Positions 10,227 through 19,943 of a stretch of DNA of 64,000 nucleotides are shown in pieces. Numbering within the stretch: position 1 is the first letter of the stretch; each line of letters starts with the position of its first letter. The stretch lies in the NCBI RefSeq assembly GCF_021729145.1, contig NZ_JAJSLW010000013.1, positions 1-64,000 of the forward strand, read 5' to 3'. Source of the stretch: Membranihabitans maritimus. Lineage in GTDB: Bacteria; Bacteroidota; Bacteroidia; Chitinophagales; Saprospiraceae. The notes below the pieces were generated by a model, which was not told the origin of the DNA, ran no database searches, and was given only the letters and a program-made list of their open reading frames with translations. The position numbers and the translations under genes were made by a program.

Positions 10227-10651
10227 ATTCATGAAATTTTAATGTTTTCAGCTTACATAAATATAAGGACGAAGAACTCAAAAAATCCAAACGACTTGAT
10301 TTATCCCGCCTTTAAAAATTGAGTTTAAGTATGAGGTTAATCTGGTTGTAGTAAGCTGGCTAATAAAATTACTAATTATTTGAATCCGTAAAATATTAAA
10401 CAAAGGCTAAAATTTACTAAAAATTAATGGGACAAAAACCTGACATTTTATATTAAGCTGATAATCATATTTTTAAAATCTATTACATTTCGGCATAACA
10501 TTTTAAATAATTTAAATACTAAAGTTTCAAACCAGCAAAAATGAAATAACAATCACATCAGTTAGTATAGAGGCCAATGAGCATCAAGCATCGAATTCCC
10601 GTCACATAGATTTCCAACTTCTTGTTATATTCGCCAATTAAATACTCAAGT

Positions 10652-12739
10652 ATGGACGACAATAATCAAAAACAAAATATGACGCCCCCCCGGGCCAAAC
10701 AAATATCCCACCTACGGGATATCCATGGCGACAAAGTGCAAGACCTCTACTTCTGGCTCAACGATTATTTCAAGAAAGGTCCCCATGCTGATCAAGTAAT
10801 TGAATATCTCAAAGAAGAAAATGAATATACCCGATTTATAATGAAGGATACTGAAAATATTCAGCGTGAACTTTTTAACGAGATGAAGTCCCGAATTAAA
10901 GAATCGGACCAAACCGCCCCCTGGTTTAAAAACGGATATTATTACTATACCCGGACTGAAGATAACCGACAATATTATAAATTTTGTAGGAAGAAAAAGA
11001 ACCTGAATTCCGAAGAAGAAATTCTTTTGGATGTGGATGAAATGGCGAATGGTCATGCTTATTACGCAGTGAAAGGATTTAATATCAGCCCGGACAATAC
11101 TTTACTGGCTTTTGGTCTGGATACCCTTTCGAGAAGACAATACCAAATCCTCATTAAAAACCTGAAAACCGGTGAATTAATTAATACAGGTATTAAAAAT
11201 ACAAATAGTCAAACCGTATGGAGTAGTGATGGGAAAATCCTTTTTTATGTAGAAAATAACCAGGATACATTGCTATCTGAAAAAATCAAGCGTCATAACG
11301 TAGGAGATAATCCGGAGAAAGATGTAACCGTCTACAGGGAAAATGACCCTACAAATTATATCGGAATTGGAAAATCAAAAACTGGTAAATTCATTCTATT
11401 ATACTCCGGAGGCACATTGTCTTCAGAGATTAGATATATTCCGGCCGACGATCCTGAACTCCTTCCTCAAATCTTTACACCTCGAATGAAAGAGGTATTA
11501 TATCATGTATTTGCACTTGAAAATCGATTTTTGATATTAACAAACAAAGGCGCCCAGAATTTCAAATTAATGGAATGTCCTTTGAACAAAACATCTGTGG
11601 AAAACTGGAAAGAACTTATTCCTCATCGCAAAGATACACTATTGAGTGATGTTAATGTTTTTAAAAACTTCATCGTTCTCACCGAAAGGAAGAATGGTTT
11701 GACTAAAATCCGAATTCAAAATCGCCAAACCAGCTCAAGTTATTACCTCGATTTTGATGAACCCGCCTATACCGCCGGACCTTCAAAAAACTTAGAATTT
11801 GATACTTCCTATTTGCGTTACCACTATACCTCAATGACCACTCCTTCTTCCGTATTTCAATTCAACTTGCAGAATCGGGAAGTTCAACTACTAAAACAAC
11901 AGGAAGTTCTGGGTGATTTTGATCCTAAAAATTATAAAACGGAAAGAATCCAAGTCCCCTCCAGAGACGGGAAAAAGATACCTGTATCGATTGTATATTC
12001 TCGCAATTTTACAAAAACAGGAAAGTTCCCCCTTTTACTTTATGGCTATGGGTCGTATGGTGCAACCATTGATCCAGGATTTAGTTCCACGCGAATTTCA
12101 CTGCTGGATAGAGGGTTTGTCTTTGCTATTGCGCATATCCGCGGAGGAGAAGACCTTGGAAGGGGTTGGTACGATAATGGCAAGATGGAGTTTAAGAAAA
12201 ACACCTTCAATGATTTTATAGATTGCGGCAAATATTTAGTCAATCAAAAATATTGCCACCCCTCCCAATTATATGCTCAGGGTGGAAGTGCCGGTGGATT
12301 GTTGATGGGAGTAATAGCGAATGAGGCCCCTGAACTGTGGAAAGGGATAATAGCTCAAGTACCCTTTGTTGATGTGGTCAACACCATGCTTGATGAAACC
12401 ATCCCCCTCACAACAAATGAATACGATGAATGGGGAAATCCCAATATTAAGGAACAATATGATTATATTAAGAGCTACTCACCATATGAAAATATAAAAA
12501 GGCAGGCATATCCACATATACTGGTAACTACTGGCCTACATGACAGTCAAGTTCAGTACTTTGAACCTGCTAAATGGATAGCTAAGTTAAGAGAATTCAA
12601 AACAGATAATAACCTCTTGTTACTTAAAACCGATATGGATTATGGTCACGGTGGAGCATCCGGACGCTTTGACTATTTAAAAGAAATCGCTCTGAATTTT
12701 GCTTTCCTTTTGAAAATAAATACCATGCAGGATTTATAA
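10652..12739 (+). CDS. ptrB: Oligopeptidase B-like S9 serine peptidase
   Basis: A 695-residue protein of the prolyl oligopeptidase family, matching oligopeptidase B/protease II in length and layout: an N-terminal region typical of the family (PPRAKQISHLRDIHGDK), a beta-propeller domain, then an alpha/beta hydrolase domain. The catalytic triad can be read directly: Ser546 in GGSAGG, Asp631 in GLHDSQV and His666 in DYGHGG. It should cleave short peptides after basic residues, in the cytoplasm or periplasm; no signal peptide was seen. The ATG at 10652 was chosen over the TTG at 10622 because the family's conserved N-terminus begins only after it. It stands alone, divergent from the adhesin gene. 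Confidence 0.92.
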   Translation: MDDNNQKQNMTPPRAKQISHLRDIHGDKVQDLYFWLNDYFKKGPHADQVIEYLKEENEYTRFIMKDTENIQRELFNEMKSRIKESDQTAPWFKNGYYYYTRTEDNRQYYKFCRKKKNLNSEEEILLDVDEMANGHAYYAVKGFNISPDNTLLAFGLDTLSRRQYQILIKNLKTGELINTGIKNTNSQTVWSSDGKILFYVENNQDTLLSEKIKRHNVGDNPEKDVTVYRENDPTNYIGIGKSKTGKFILLYSGGTLSSEIRYIPADDPELLPQIFTPRMKEVLYHVFALENRFLILTNKGAQNFKLMECPLNKTSVENWKELIPHRKDTLLSDVNVFKNFIVLTERKNGLTKIRIQNRQTSSSYYLDFDEPAYTAGPSKNLEFDTSYLRYHYTSMTTPSSVFQFNLQNREVQLLKQQEVLGDFDPKNYKTERIQVPSRDGKKIPVSIVYSRNFTKTGKFPLLLYGYGSYGATIDPGFSSTRISLLDRGFVFAIAHIRGGEDLGRGWYDNGKMEFKKNTFNDFIDCGKYLVNQKYCHPSQLYAQGGSAGGLLMGVIANEAPELWKGIIAQVPFVDVVNTMLDETIPLTTNEYDEWGNPNIKEQYDYIKSYSPYENIKRQAYPHILVTTGLHDSQVQYFEPAKWIAKLREFKTDNNLLLLKTDMDYGHGGASGRFDYLKEIALNFAFLLKINTMQDL

Positions 12740-12790
12740 TGAATTCCTGTTCAACAGTTTACTTTTGTTCCCGAATGATGAAAGAAATAT

Positions 12791-12837
12791 AATAAACATA
12801 GGGCTTTGCAAACCCTGTATTGAACCCTATGTTTATT
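12791..12837. terminator. 13-bp perfect inverted repeat after the oligopeptidase gene
   Basis: Arms aataaacataggg (12791-12803) and ccctatgtttatt (12825-12837) are perfect complements with a 21-nt loop, 52 nt past the stop codon. This is likely a transcription terminator or processing hairpin. No clear U-tract follows, so the role is not certain. Confidence 0.45.
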
Positions 12838-13222
12838 AGTAACCTACTTCCTACTACTATCCTTGTCAGATAGACAGGGAGACGGATGTAGATGGCGTTT
12901 ACCTCAGGTTTTCACTGGTTAAACCAAGGGGTGGGAACTCAGTAAATACAAATCTCTCCTTCAAGCTTATATGTTATTTAGTATTTCAGTAATCTGTACC
13001 GCTGAAAAGTAAACCGTCTTCCTACAGGGGACTGTAAAGCCCTCCAAGGTATTCACACACTATCAAGTTGAATCCCATTATTGTCAAGCTACCAGAATCC
13101 TGAATATTCATCTAATTCTGATAACTATCAATTGTATTTGCGCCCACTGTAGAAAAAGTGGTTTTCTACAAGCAAGGAGCATTGGTGTTGTCAAAAGCTT
13201 TACAATTTTACCATGGATAATT
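12838..13222. other. Gene-less stretch, possibly decayed sequence
   Basis: About 385 bp with noticeably higher GC than the other intergenic gaps. Short protein-like peptides in all frames are broken by frequent stops. It may be the remnant of a mobile element, but no terminal repeats or transposase motif could be recognised. Confidence 0.3.
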
Positions 13223-13537
13223 CTATGAAATAATCTCCTTCAATTTTTTCCAGCCTCCACCATTTTCTGCGCGCAATCCATTTGCTTTTAAAATCTCAAC
13301 TGCCATGCCACTTCTATTTCCACTGGCACAACAACATAAGACCGGTTTGTTCTCCTTTTTTAACTTTCCAATTTCACTTTTTAATTGGTTTAACGGAATA
13401 TTCTTTGAACCAGAAATATGGCCCTGACTATATTCTTGTGCTGATCTGACATCTATTATTATAGCACCATTTTGTTTCAATTCCTTTATAGTTTCTACAT
13501 CCTGGCCCAATCCGAATAATGAACTTAATAATCCCAT
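13223..13537 (-). CDS. Rhodanese-like domain protein
   Basis: A 104-residue single-domain rhodanese. It shows the family's IIDVRSAQEYSQGHISGSKN segment (26-46) and an active-site loop CASGNRS with catalytic Cys70 and Arg75. Cys68 and Cys69 directly precede it, giving an unusual CCC. It should bind sulfane sulfur as a persulfide and move it to an acceptor; the true partner is unknown. The ATG at 13537 is preferred over one 16 codons upstream because the domain begins just after it. It is monocistronic, with gene-poor DNA on both sides. Confidence 0.88.
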   Translation of the reverse strand: MGLLSSLFGLGQDVETIKELKQNGAIIIDVRSAQEYSQGHISGSKNIPLNQLKSEIGKLKKENKPVLCCCASGNRSGMAVEILKANGLRAENGGGWKKLKEIIS

Positions 13538-14075
13538 AATTTTTAATTTTTGTTTACTCAAATTAAAGGGTTTTCCCGGGTACAAACGGTTACTTTTATC
13601 ACATATAGAAAGATTGGTTGGCTAAAAGGTAGAAGGCTTTTAATTAAGCAGTCTCTATTCATATCGAAAGTTGAATATTGTTATTACACTAACTACTTTC
13701 TTTAAACTTTTTTTTTATTAGTTATAAAATGTAATTTTAGCGTCTTTATACTCGTGGCGCTTACGATTGACCGGTTGATTTTATGAACACAGAGTCTTTG
13801 TATCGAACAAAAACGAAAGTAGTACGGAGAAATAGTCCGCCCAGACCGTATTAAAATAGTATCAATAAGGAACCGTAAATTCCTTTTTCAAGGGGCGTAA
13901 AAGGTACAACTCTGTCCGGAGCAAGGCTTCAATATAAATTTTGTGGCCATTTTTCTCCCCAAAAGCCAGTCAAATCTTTTCACGTTTTTTATGTCAAACG
14001 TTTCGGGTAAAAGGAAATTTCAAATTTCTATAAAAATCCACTCTATTACTAAATGAAAGAAAATTTGAAAATAAA
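13538..14075. other. Intergenic gap of about 540 bp
   Basis: Divergent gap between the rhodanese and the aminotransferase. An AT-rich part (13640-13740) is followed by a segment of higher GC (13740-13980) without a convincing open frame. A 19-codon minus-strand frame at about 13893-13955 was seen, but it has no recognisable family. No RNA gene could be identified. Confidence 0.35.
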
Positions 14076-15329
14076 ATGAAATCGAGAAGAAATTTTGTTA
14101 AAAAGTTTACTGCCGGACTTACAGTCCCTATCCTTCCATATAAATCCTTTAATACAATAGAGAATTATTCTCTGTCAAGATCCCCTGAACAATTCTGGAA
14201 GGCAGTCAGAGCTTCTTTTCCTCTTCAAAAGTCCAGAGTCTATTTCAACAATGGAACCTTTGGCCCTTCACCTTATCCCGTATTAGAAACCATAAACGAA
14301 CAACTAAAAGATTTCAATACCCGGGGAGAATACGGTTCTACCAAAAAAACAAGAAAAAAAATAGCAGAATATGTCAAAGTTAAGCCCGAAGAAATATCTT
14401 TAACACATAATACGACAGAAGGGATTAATATTGTCACCTGGGGATTGGACCTGAAAAAAGGAGACGAAGTAATTATTTCCAAACAAGAACACGTCGGCAA
14501 TGCACTTCCCTGGCTCAACCGTGCCAAATTACATGGTATAGTATTAAAGCCCTTTGAACCCGGCAAAACCGCAGAAGAGAATCTTGCAATAATTGAAAGT
14601 ATGATCACTGCCAAAACCAGGGTTATAGCGATCCCCCATATCACGTGTACAACCGGCCTAGTACTTCCTATCAAACAAATATGTTCATTGGCGCGCAACA
14701 AAAATATTTTTACTGCTATTGATGGGGCCCACGGTTCAGGAACTTTTGACCTTGACCTCAAGGAACTGGGGTGTGACACCTATGCAACGAGTTGTCATAA
14801 ATGGATGCTAGGGCCCAATGGTACCGGATTTCTTTATATCAAAGAAGAACATCTCGATCGGGTACAGGCATACTGGGTCGGGGGGTATACTGACACCGGC
14901 TGGGATCTTTACGCTACCCCTCCAACGATTAATGGATACGTGCCTACGGCCCACCGATATGATTATGGATCACAAAATGCAGCTGTTTATGCCGGAGTCG
15001 ATTCAGCTATCGATTTTATGATGAACATAGGTCAAAAGAATATAGAAGCCAGGGTCAAAGAACTCGCCTCCTATTTGCAAAACAGCTTGTTGGAGTTGGA
15101 TAGTAAAGTGGAGATGTTAACGCCAACAGAGAATGAGTCCAGAATCTCCATGACCGGTTTCCGACTAAAAAACATGGATTACCTGGAATTTAATAAATAT
15201 GCTTCTCAAAATGACTTTAGAATCCGAGTAGTGCCGGAAAGTGGATTAAATTCAATCCGGATATCCACACATATCTACAACAATAAAGAAGAAATTGACC
15301 GATTCGTGGATTTGGTAAAAAATACTTAA
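14076..15329 (+). CDS. Exported class V aminotransferase (isopenicillin N epimerase/cysteine desulfurase-like)
   Basis: A 417-residue PLP-dependent fold-type I enzyme. The N-terminus MKSRRNFVKKFTAG resembles a twin-arginine signal and is followed by a hydrophobic stretch. Family marks include FNNGTFGPSP near the start, TEGIN, the AIDGAHGSG aspartate motif and Lys242 in TSCHKWMLGPNGTG, which should form the PLP Schiff base. The best family match is the isopenicillin N epimerase-like group often seen with Tat signals in Bacteroidota. The substrate cannot be read from the sequence. It stands alone. Confidence 0.85.
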   Translation: MKSRRNFVKKFTAGLTVPILPYKSFNTIENYSLSRSPEQFWKAVRASFPLQKSRVYFNNGTFGPSPYPVLETINEQLKDFNTRGEYGSTKKTRKKIAEYVKVKPEEISLTHNTTEGINIVTWGLDLKKGDEVIISKQEHVGNALPWLNRAKLHGIVLKPFEPGKTAEENLAIIESMITAKTRVIAIPHITCTTGLVLPIKQICSLARNKNIFTAIDGAHGSGTFDLDLKELGCDTYATSCHKWMLGPNGTGFLYIKEEHLDRVQAYWVGGYTDTGWDLYATPPTINGYVPTAHRYDYGSQNAAVYAGVDSAIDFMMNIGQKNIEARVKELASYLQNSLLELDSKVEMLTPTENESRISMTGFRLKNMDYLEFNKYASQNDFRIRVVPESGLNSIRISTHIYNNKEEIDRFVDLVKNT

Positions 15330-15554
15330 CCTGGAATTGAATAACAATATATAAAGTCCAATAGGCATCCCTTTCAAGCCCATCAAAGGCATGCCTGGGA
15401 AGGTACTCCTCTGGGAATTCTTTGGATAATCATAAGGTTCAATGATATAAAAACAGCCATCCCCTTAGAATCCGGTAGGAGAATAGGCAACCCAATATTC
15501 GTAGGGTAAATTACTCGTACGCACAAAATTCACTTTGTGGCGAATCCATGGAAA
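15330..15554 (-). other. Possible gene remnant downstream of the sugar transporter
   Basis: One minus-strand frame across this gap has a single stop (15465-15467) and codes for peptides of protein-like composition (for example NLPYEYWVAYSPTGF before the stop, then a Pro/Gly/Met-rich part after it). It has no start codon and no recognised family. It may be the decayed tail of a lost gene, or chance. Confidence 0.2.
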
Positions 15555-15579
15555 TTAAAATGTTCCTTGGGCTACAACT

Positions 15580-16914
15580 CTATTTTCCCAAATCACTTTG
15601 TATTTCTTCCAATGAACGCCCCTTTGTTTCCGGCATTTTGAAAAGCACCCAAAGCAATTGTAGAACCATCATAAAGGCAAAGAAGGCAAATATCTTTCCC
15701 GCTCCAAAAGTATTTGCAAATAGTGGAAACACATTGGCAATGATAGCCGCCAAAATCCAATGGGTAAAGCAGCCAATCGATTGGCCAAAGGCTCGTAATT
15801 CATTAGGGAAAATCTCAGAAATAAATACCCAGATCACTGACCCCTGACCTACGGCATGAGATGCGATAAAAATAAAGACAAAATACGGTAGTAAAGAACT
15901 ATCAATAGCGCCTCCAAAATAACTGTATGCCATTAGTGAAAGCGAAACAATATAACCAATAGACCCTATAAACATTAATTTCCTCCGACCAATTCGATCA
16001 ATAAGATATAACCCCAGAAAAGTAGCCAGTATGTTGATAAAACCGATCCCTACAGTAGATATTAATGCTGTTTCAGTAGCAATTCCGGCCATTTCAAAAA
16101 TCCGGGGAGCAAAATAAATTATGGCGTTTATACCAGACAATTGGTTAAAAAAGGCCATTAGAATAGCCAGGATTGTCGTAGCTGTATATTTACGGGTAAA
16201 CAAAGCACCAAACCCTACTTTCAATTTCATCGATTTACTCTCTTTAATCGCCAATTCCATAGATGCATTTACACCCTCCGGGTCGGTTCGAGTCAATATA
16301 GTCCTTGCTTCATCAAAGGCTTTCTTTTTAGCAATTAACCATCGTGGACTTTTTGGAATTTTAAAGATCAATACGCTATAAACTATAGCCGGTATTGCCT
16401 CGACTCCCAACATCCAACGCCAATCAGAAGGAATTTCAGCTGTCCCTATTAGATAATTAGAAAAATAAGCAATTAATATTCCAAATACTATATTAAATTG
16501 ATACAGCGCAACCAATTGGCCCCGCCTGCCGGCAGGTGCTATTTCACTTATGTACATCGGGGCGACTACCGAAGATGCACCCACGCCCAAACCACCAATA
16601 AATCGAAATGCCATAAAGGAATAAACTTCCGGAGACAATGCGGATCCTACTGCAGATACCAGGTACAAAATACCAATCCACAGGAGTGCATTCTTACGTC
16701 CGTATTTATCCGCAGGAATACCGCCGAACAAAGCTCCGATTACCGTTCCGTATAAAGCCATAGCTACTGCCAGACCGTGACTCAGGTCATCTAACCCCCA
16801 AACTTCTTGAATGGCCCGCTCAGCACCTGAAATTACGGCAGTGTCAAACCCAAACAAAAAACCACCCAGGGCGGCTGTTGTCGCTAAAAACAGAACGTAA
16901 TTGTTCCTTTTCAT
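15580..16914 (-). CDS. MFS sugar:H+ symporter (sugar porter family)
   Basis: A 444-residue inner-membrane protein with about twelve hydrophobic segments. Sugar-porter signatures are present in order: GFDTAVISGA in helix 1, ADKYGRKNA between helices 2 and 3, a PKSPRWL motif at the end of the N-half, QLSGINAIIYFAP in helix 7, DRIGRRKL between helices 8 and 9, and PETKGRSLEEI after helix 12. It belongs with the XylE/GalP/GLUT-type transporters; the sugar cannot be told. The length is normal for the family. No sugar-catabolic genes lie next to it. Confidence 0.92.
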   Translation of the reverse strand: MKRNNYVLFLATTAALGGFLFGFDTAVISGAERAIQEVWGLDDLSHGLAVAMALYGTVIGALFGGIPADKYGRKNALLWIGILYLVSAVGSALSPEVYSFMAFRFIGGLGVGASSVVAPMYISEIAPAGRRGQLVALYQFNIVFGILIAYFSNYLIGTAEIPSDWRWMLGVEAIPAIVYSVLIFKIPKSPRWLIAKKKAFDEARTILTRTDPEGVNASMELAIKESKSMKLKVGFGALFTRKYTATTILAILMAFFNQLSGINAIIYFAPRIFEMAGIATETALISTVGIGFINILATFLGLYLIDRIGRRKLMFIGSIGYIVSLSLMAYSYFGGAIDSSLLPYFVFIFIASHAVGQGSVIWVFISEIFPNELRAFGQSIGCFTHWILAAIIANVFPLFANTFGAGKIFAFFAFMMVLQLLWVLFKMPETKGRSLEEIQSDLGK

Positions 16915-17147
16915 ATACTCATCTTAATTGTCAATTATATAATCATCGGATAATCCTACTTTACCGGAATATTCAAAGGATTACCGATTTCACATAAAAT
17001 GACAAAAATAAAATAATAATCTGCACTTTGACAAAAAATAAAAATTAACAACCCATTGACTCGACACTAATCCTGACAAAAAATTTCATATTAGGAGTAA
17101 GAAGTGATAACCTTGTTAGGACGATTTACTTTCCGGATCAATAAAAA

Positions 17148-18437
17148 TTAATTTATATCAACTTCGAAATCTTTTAATTTCCCCTCCATAGAAAAAATGG
17201 AAACTCTGTATTTTCTTCCTTCTTTCAATACCAAAGCTTTCGAAATCAGTTCTTGTTCATTTCTTACTTCCATTACATCTACAGGAATAGCCATTTTTTC
17301 TTCCCCAGCAACCTGGGCTATTACTTTAAGAGGGAATGAAGTACCACCAATTTCCAGGCCTGATAGCGGATAGATCTCGTGATTTTCCTGATAAGTTAAC
17401 CAATCCGGACGGCCATTTATATACTTTGTCGAGGGATGATATACATACAAGTCTACAGAAAAATAAGAATTAGGGTTAAAGCCCTGTCCTTTTTCATTGA
17501 CAAAAACTAATGGCTCACCCCTTCCTTCTCCAGGCAAATTTTCTCTCTCTTCTTCTAACAATGAATAAAAGGGATTGGGAGAAAATTTAAAACGTTCGGA
17601 AAGTAGTGCTTGATTAACCGTATACGGATTGATACCCGTCAGATCTTTCAGAAATGAAGCCATCCATTTGGATTTCCCGTAATTGTGGGACCATTGTTGC
17701 TCGGATTCGATGCAATGCCCCCAGCCGCAATACAAAATCGTTTTAGCATCCGGATCCTTATCGAAGATTTTTCGCACGATATTTCGGGCTTGTATGTCTT
17801 TCGTGAGCAACATTCTCTCAGAATAGGGATTTACTTCACCTTCAAAGTCGCCTTGTACTCTCTCATAAGAATAAACATAGTATCCTATACTCAACGCTTC
17901 ACGGATGAGCTCCCCAAATTGGGGTTCTGCGGTATAACCAATAAAAGGAAGCTTGGGATTTACAATTTCATATCCCCGCGAGTTGAGATTTTCTTCATTT
18001 CCAGGAGGGAATCGGGACAAACCTTCAAGGCCCAGGGAACGATACCCCAAATCATATAATTCTTCGAGTATACTTTTTACAAATAGTCTATGCCTGGAAT
18101 TACCGTGATTTTCATTGAAGATCATGATTTGTTTATTATCTGCCTTTTTCAGGATATACTTTTTGGCCAATTGGGCTTGAAATCCTTTAAGGTAACTGCT
18201 ATCAATAGTATTTAATGGGTGCTCTCTTCGAACCGTTGGATCTAGTTCCAGGAGACTGAGCGCTTTTCTATACTCTCCTACATAAGAATAATAAGGTCCT
18301 TTTATGCCCGGGGACATATCCATTGTATCTATAGTGGAATTAAAGGGATAGAATGTAAGTAGCTGACTATGCAGATGATTTTCGACAGTAAAAAAAGTAA
18401 CAACAACTAGAAAGAATGTTAGTTTTACTTTTCTCAT
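17148..18437 (-). CDS. Secreted Tiki/ChaN/EreA-superfamily-like protein
   Basis: A 429-residue protein with an N-terminal Sec signal (MRKVKLTFFLVVVTFF). The central part (about 110-310) has marks of the Tiki/ChaN/erythromycin-esterase superfamily: IMIFNENHGNSRHR, a LGLEGL strand motif and a closing GWGHC. The conserved Glu and His residues of this fold bind metal or haem in known members. The C-terminal 120 residues look like a beta-rich accessory part. The ATG at 18437 was chosen because it directly precedes the signal peptide. The function could be haem binding or hydrolysis and cannot be decided here. Confidence 0.6.
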   Translation of the reverse strand: MRKVKLTFFLVVVTFFTVENHLHSQLLTFYPFNSTIDTMDMSPGIKGPYYSYVGEYRKALSLLELDPTVRREHPLNTIDSSYLKGFQAQLAKKYILKKADNKQIMIFNENHGNSRHRLFVKSILEELYDLGYRSLGLEGLSRFPPGNEENLNSRGYEIVNPKLPFIGYTAEPQFGELIREALSIGYYVYSYERVQGDFEGEVNPYSERMLLTKDIQARNIVRKIFDKDPDAKTILYCGWGHCIESEQQWSHNYGKSKWMASFLKDLTGINPYTVNQALLSERFKFSPNPFYSLLEEERENLPGEGRGEPLVFVNEKGQGFNPNSYFSVDLYVYHPSTKYINGRPDWLTYQENHEIYPLSGLEIGGTSFPLKVIAQVAGEEKMAIPVDVMEVRNEQELISKALVLKEGRKYRVSIFSMEGKLKDFEVDIN

Positions 18438-18580
18438 AGGTATATATTTAAGGATTACATCAGATAGCATCAATTCAATTTCCCGCGAAGTGCCTTAAAA
18501 AAATCTTCTTTACTACCGGGTTCTTACAAGTCCACCTGTTCAATTAAAAATAAAAGTCCTAAGTCTTCATGTTCCTCTTC

Positions 18581-18730
18581 CTACACTGCATTTATGTATT
18601 TCATTTCCATATCCTCTACAAAAATGTGGATGGCCTTTTCCATAAGAGTCTTAACACTCAGATTTTCAAATGCTGAGATGGCTTTTAACTTTGTCAATGT
18701 GACTTCGTCTATATCTATATTTTTTTCCAT
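18581..18730 (-). CDS. Small ribbon-helix-helix-like protein, 49 aa
   Basis: A 49-residue frame begins at an ATG (18730) and ends with TAG (18581). It reads as a beta strand (NIDIDEVTLTKLKAIS) followed by two helices with the SVKTLMEKAIHIFVED pattern, as seen in CopG/Arc-type antitoxins and small Bacteroidota regulators. No toxin gene follows or precedes it on the same strand. It lies between the propeller lipoproteins and the Tiki-like gene. It may be an orphan antitoxin or a DNA-binding regulator of its neighbours. Confidence 0.6.
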   Translation of the reverse strand: MEKNIDIDEVTLTKLKAISAFENLSVKTLMEKAIHIFVEDMEMKYINAV

Positions 18731-18801
18731 AACATTAAATTATACAGCTTTTATACTATGTATAAAAATATTTAATTCTCTACATTTCAATCATATTGTC
18801 C

Positions 18802-19932
18802 TCATTCTAATTTCACTTCCAGTATTACCGGATCATCTGTATCATACAGTGTCTGCATTGGTGAAGGCGGTACAAAACCTTTATCCCAGTTCAAAAAATC
18901 GATAAACGAAGACTTTCTCTTATTGAGCGTATAAAGTAGGTTTCCGTCCGCTGTCATTCCTACAATATCCGCTGTAAAACCGCCTGAAGAAAAAGTCCTG
19001 AAAGCTTTTCCATATTCTCTTTTCAAATGATGATAATAGTAAACGGAATTTTCACTATCAGAAAATTGCCATAACCAAATTGAATCGGCAACTCTCCAAA
19101 AACCGGATAACTGAAACGTCGTTTCTGCATTACCCTCTTCAGATAAAAAATCAGTCAAATCCAGTTCAATGATTAACTCAAACTTCTCATTTTCACTATC
19201 CCATCCCCATGTTGAACATGTATAAGAAGTCGTCATCGCGGTATAAAAAACTTCTCCACCATATGAAGACAATGCATTTGAAGAAAAGCCCTCCGAATGA
19301 GGAGGAATATGCCCAGGTAAAATTATGGTTTCAAATCCATTATCAAAACTTCCTACTTTGATTTGGTTTTTACTTTCTTCCCCCCTGTTCACTTCCCGAA
19401 TAAAGGCCTTTCCTCCTTTCCAATTTTCCATTTCCCGGACTTCATTACCTACTGCAATAGTTCTTTCCAATTCACCTGCCAAATTGTACTTGTTTACCTT
19501 CCGTAAATGCGGGTCAACGACAAAAATTTTCTCCTTTGCCGGAGAAAAAGACAAATCGCTTACCAATAGAATCCCCTCTGGTCCATCGCCCCTTTGTGCA
19601 ATTTGTCTTCCCTTTTTCGAGAAATTATCAAAAACAAAAACCCCGCTACTGCTGTAACTGTAAATCCAATACCGCCCCTTTGCCCTGACTATCCTGTTTA
19701 CACTTTTGATGGGCATATCAACGCTAACAGGTAAGGTATCTATTGAAAGGATGTTTTGGTCTTCTATTTGAAAGAATGTGTCAATCCCTGAAACTTTTGG
19801 CTTTATGCGATAGGTCATTGATTTTTTCCCTACTTGGGTGGGATCTAATTTTGTATCGTCACCTGATTCAGACGTACCACAGGAAAGGAGAAAAAGGAAG
19901 AAAATAAGAAATACGTACCGGTCCTCTTTCAT
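18802..19932 (-). CDS. 6-bladed beta-propeller lipoprotein (copy 2)
   Basis: A 376-residue lipoprotein. The signal ends in a lipobox LLSC with the lipidated Cys at position 18. The mature part resembles the DUF4934/BF3977-type 6-bladed propellers of Bacteroidota: IDTF near the start, then a DMPIKSVNRIVRAKGRYWIY blade and a GDGPEG turn, repeated in weaker form. It is paralogous to the gene immediately upstream (same blade order, same TDDPVILEV/TDHPIILEV end). The ATG at 19932 is preferred because it starts a proper lipoprotein signal and leaves an 11-bp gap. It probably sits on the membrane facing the periplasm or outside; the ligand is unknown. Confidence 0.75.
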   Translation of the reverse strand: MKEDRYVFLIFFLFLLSCGTSESGDDTKLDPTQVGKKSMTYRIKPKVSGIDTFFQIEDQNILSIDTLPVSVDMPIKSVNRIVRAKGRYWIYSYSSSGVFVFDNFSKKGRQIAQRGDGPEGILLVSDLSFSPAKEKIFVVDPHLRKVNKYNLAGELERTIAVGNEVREMENWKGGKAFIREVNRGEESKNQIKVGSFDNGFETIILPGHIPPHSEGFSSNALSSYGGEVFYTAMTTSYTCSTWGWDSENEKFELIIELDLTDFLSEEGNAETTFQLSGFWRVADSIWLWQFSDSENSVYYYHHLKREYGKAFRTFSSGGFTADIVGMTADGNLLYTLNKRKSSFIDFLNWDKGFVPPSPMQTLYDTDDPVILEVKLE

Positions 19933-19943
19933 ACTCTGTGGGA

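Larger units (their letters stand above)
9899..10651. other. Divergent intergenic region, about 750 bp, AT-rich
   Basis: This gap separates the divergently read adhesin and oligopeptidase genes. It holds a dyad (9936-9957) and a minus-strand hairpin with a U-tract (10197-10226). No open frame with protein-like character was seen on either strand. Confidence 0.6.

Noticed and set aside
14273-14779. 168-codon minus-strand frame
   Set aside because: It lies within the class V aminotransferase gene on the other strand, which has clear PLP-enzyme motifs.
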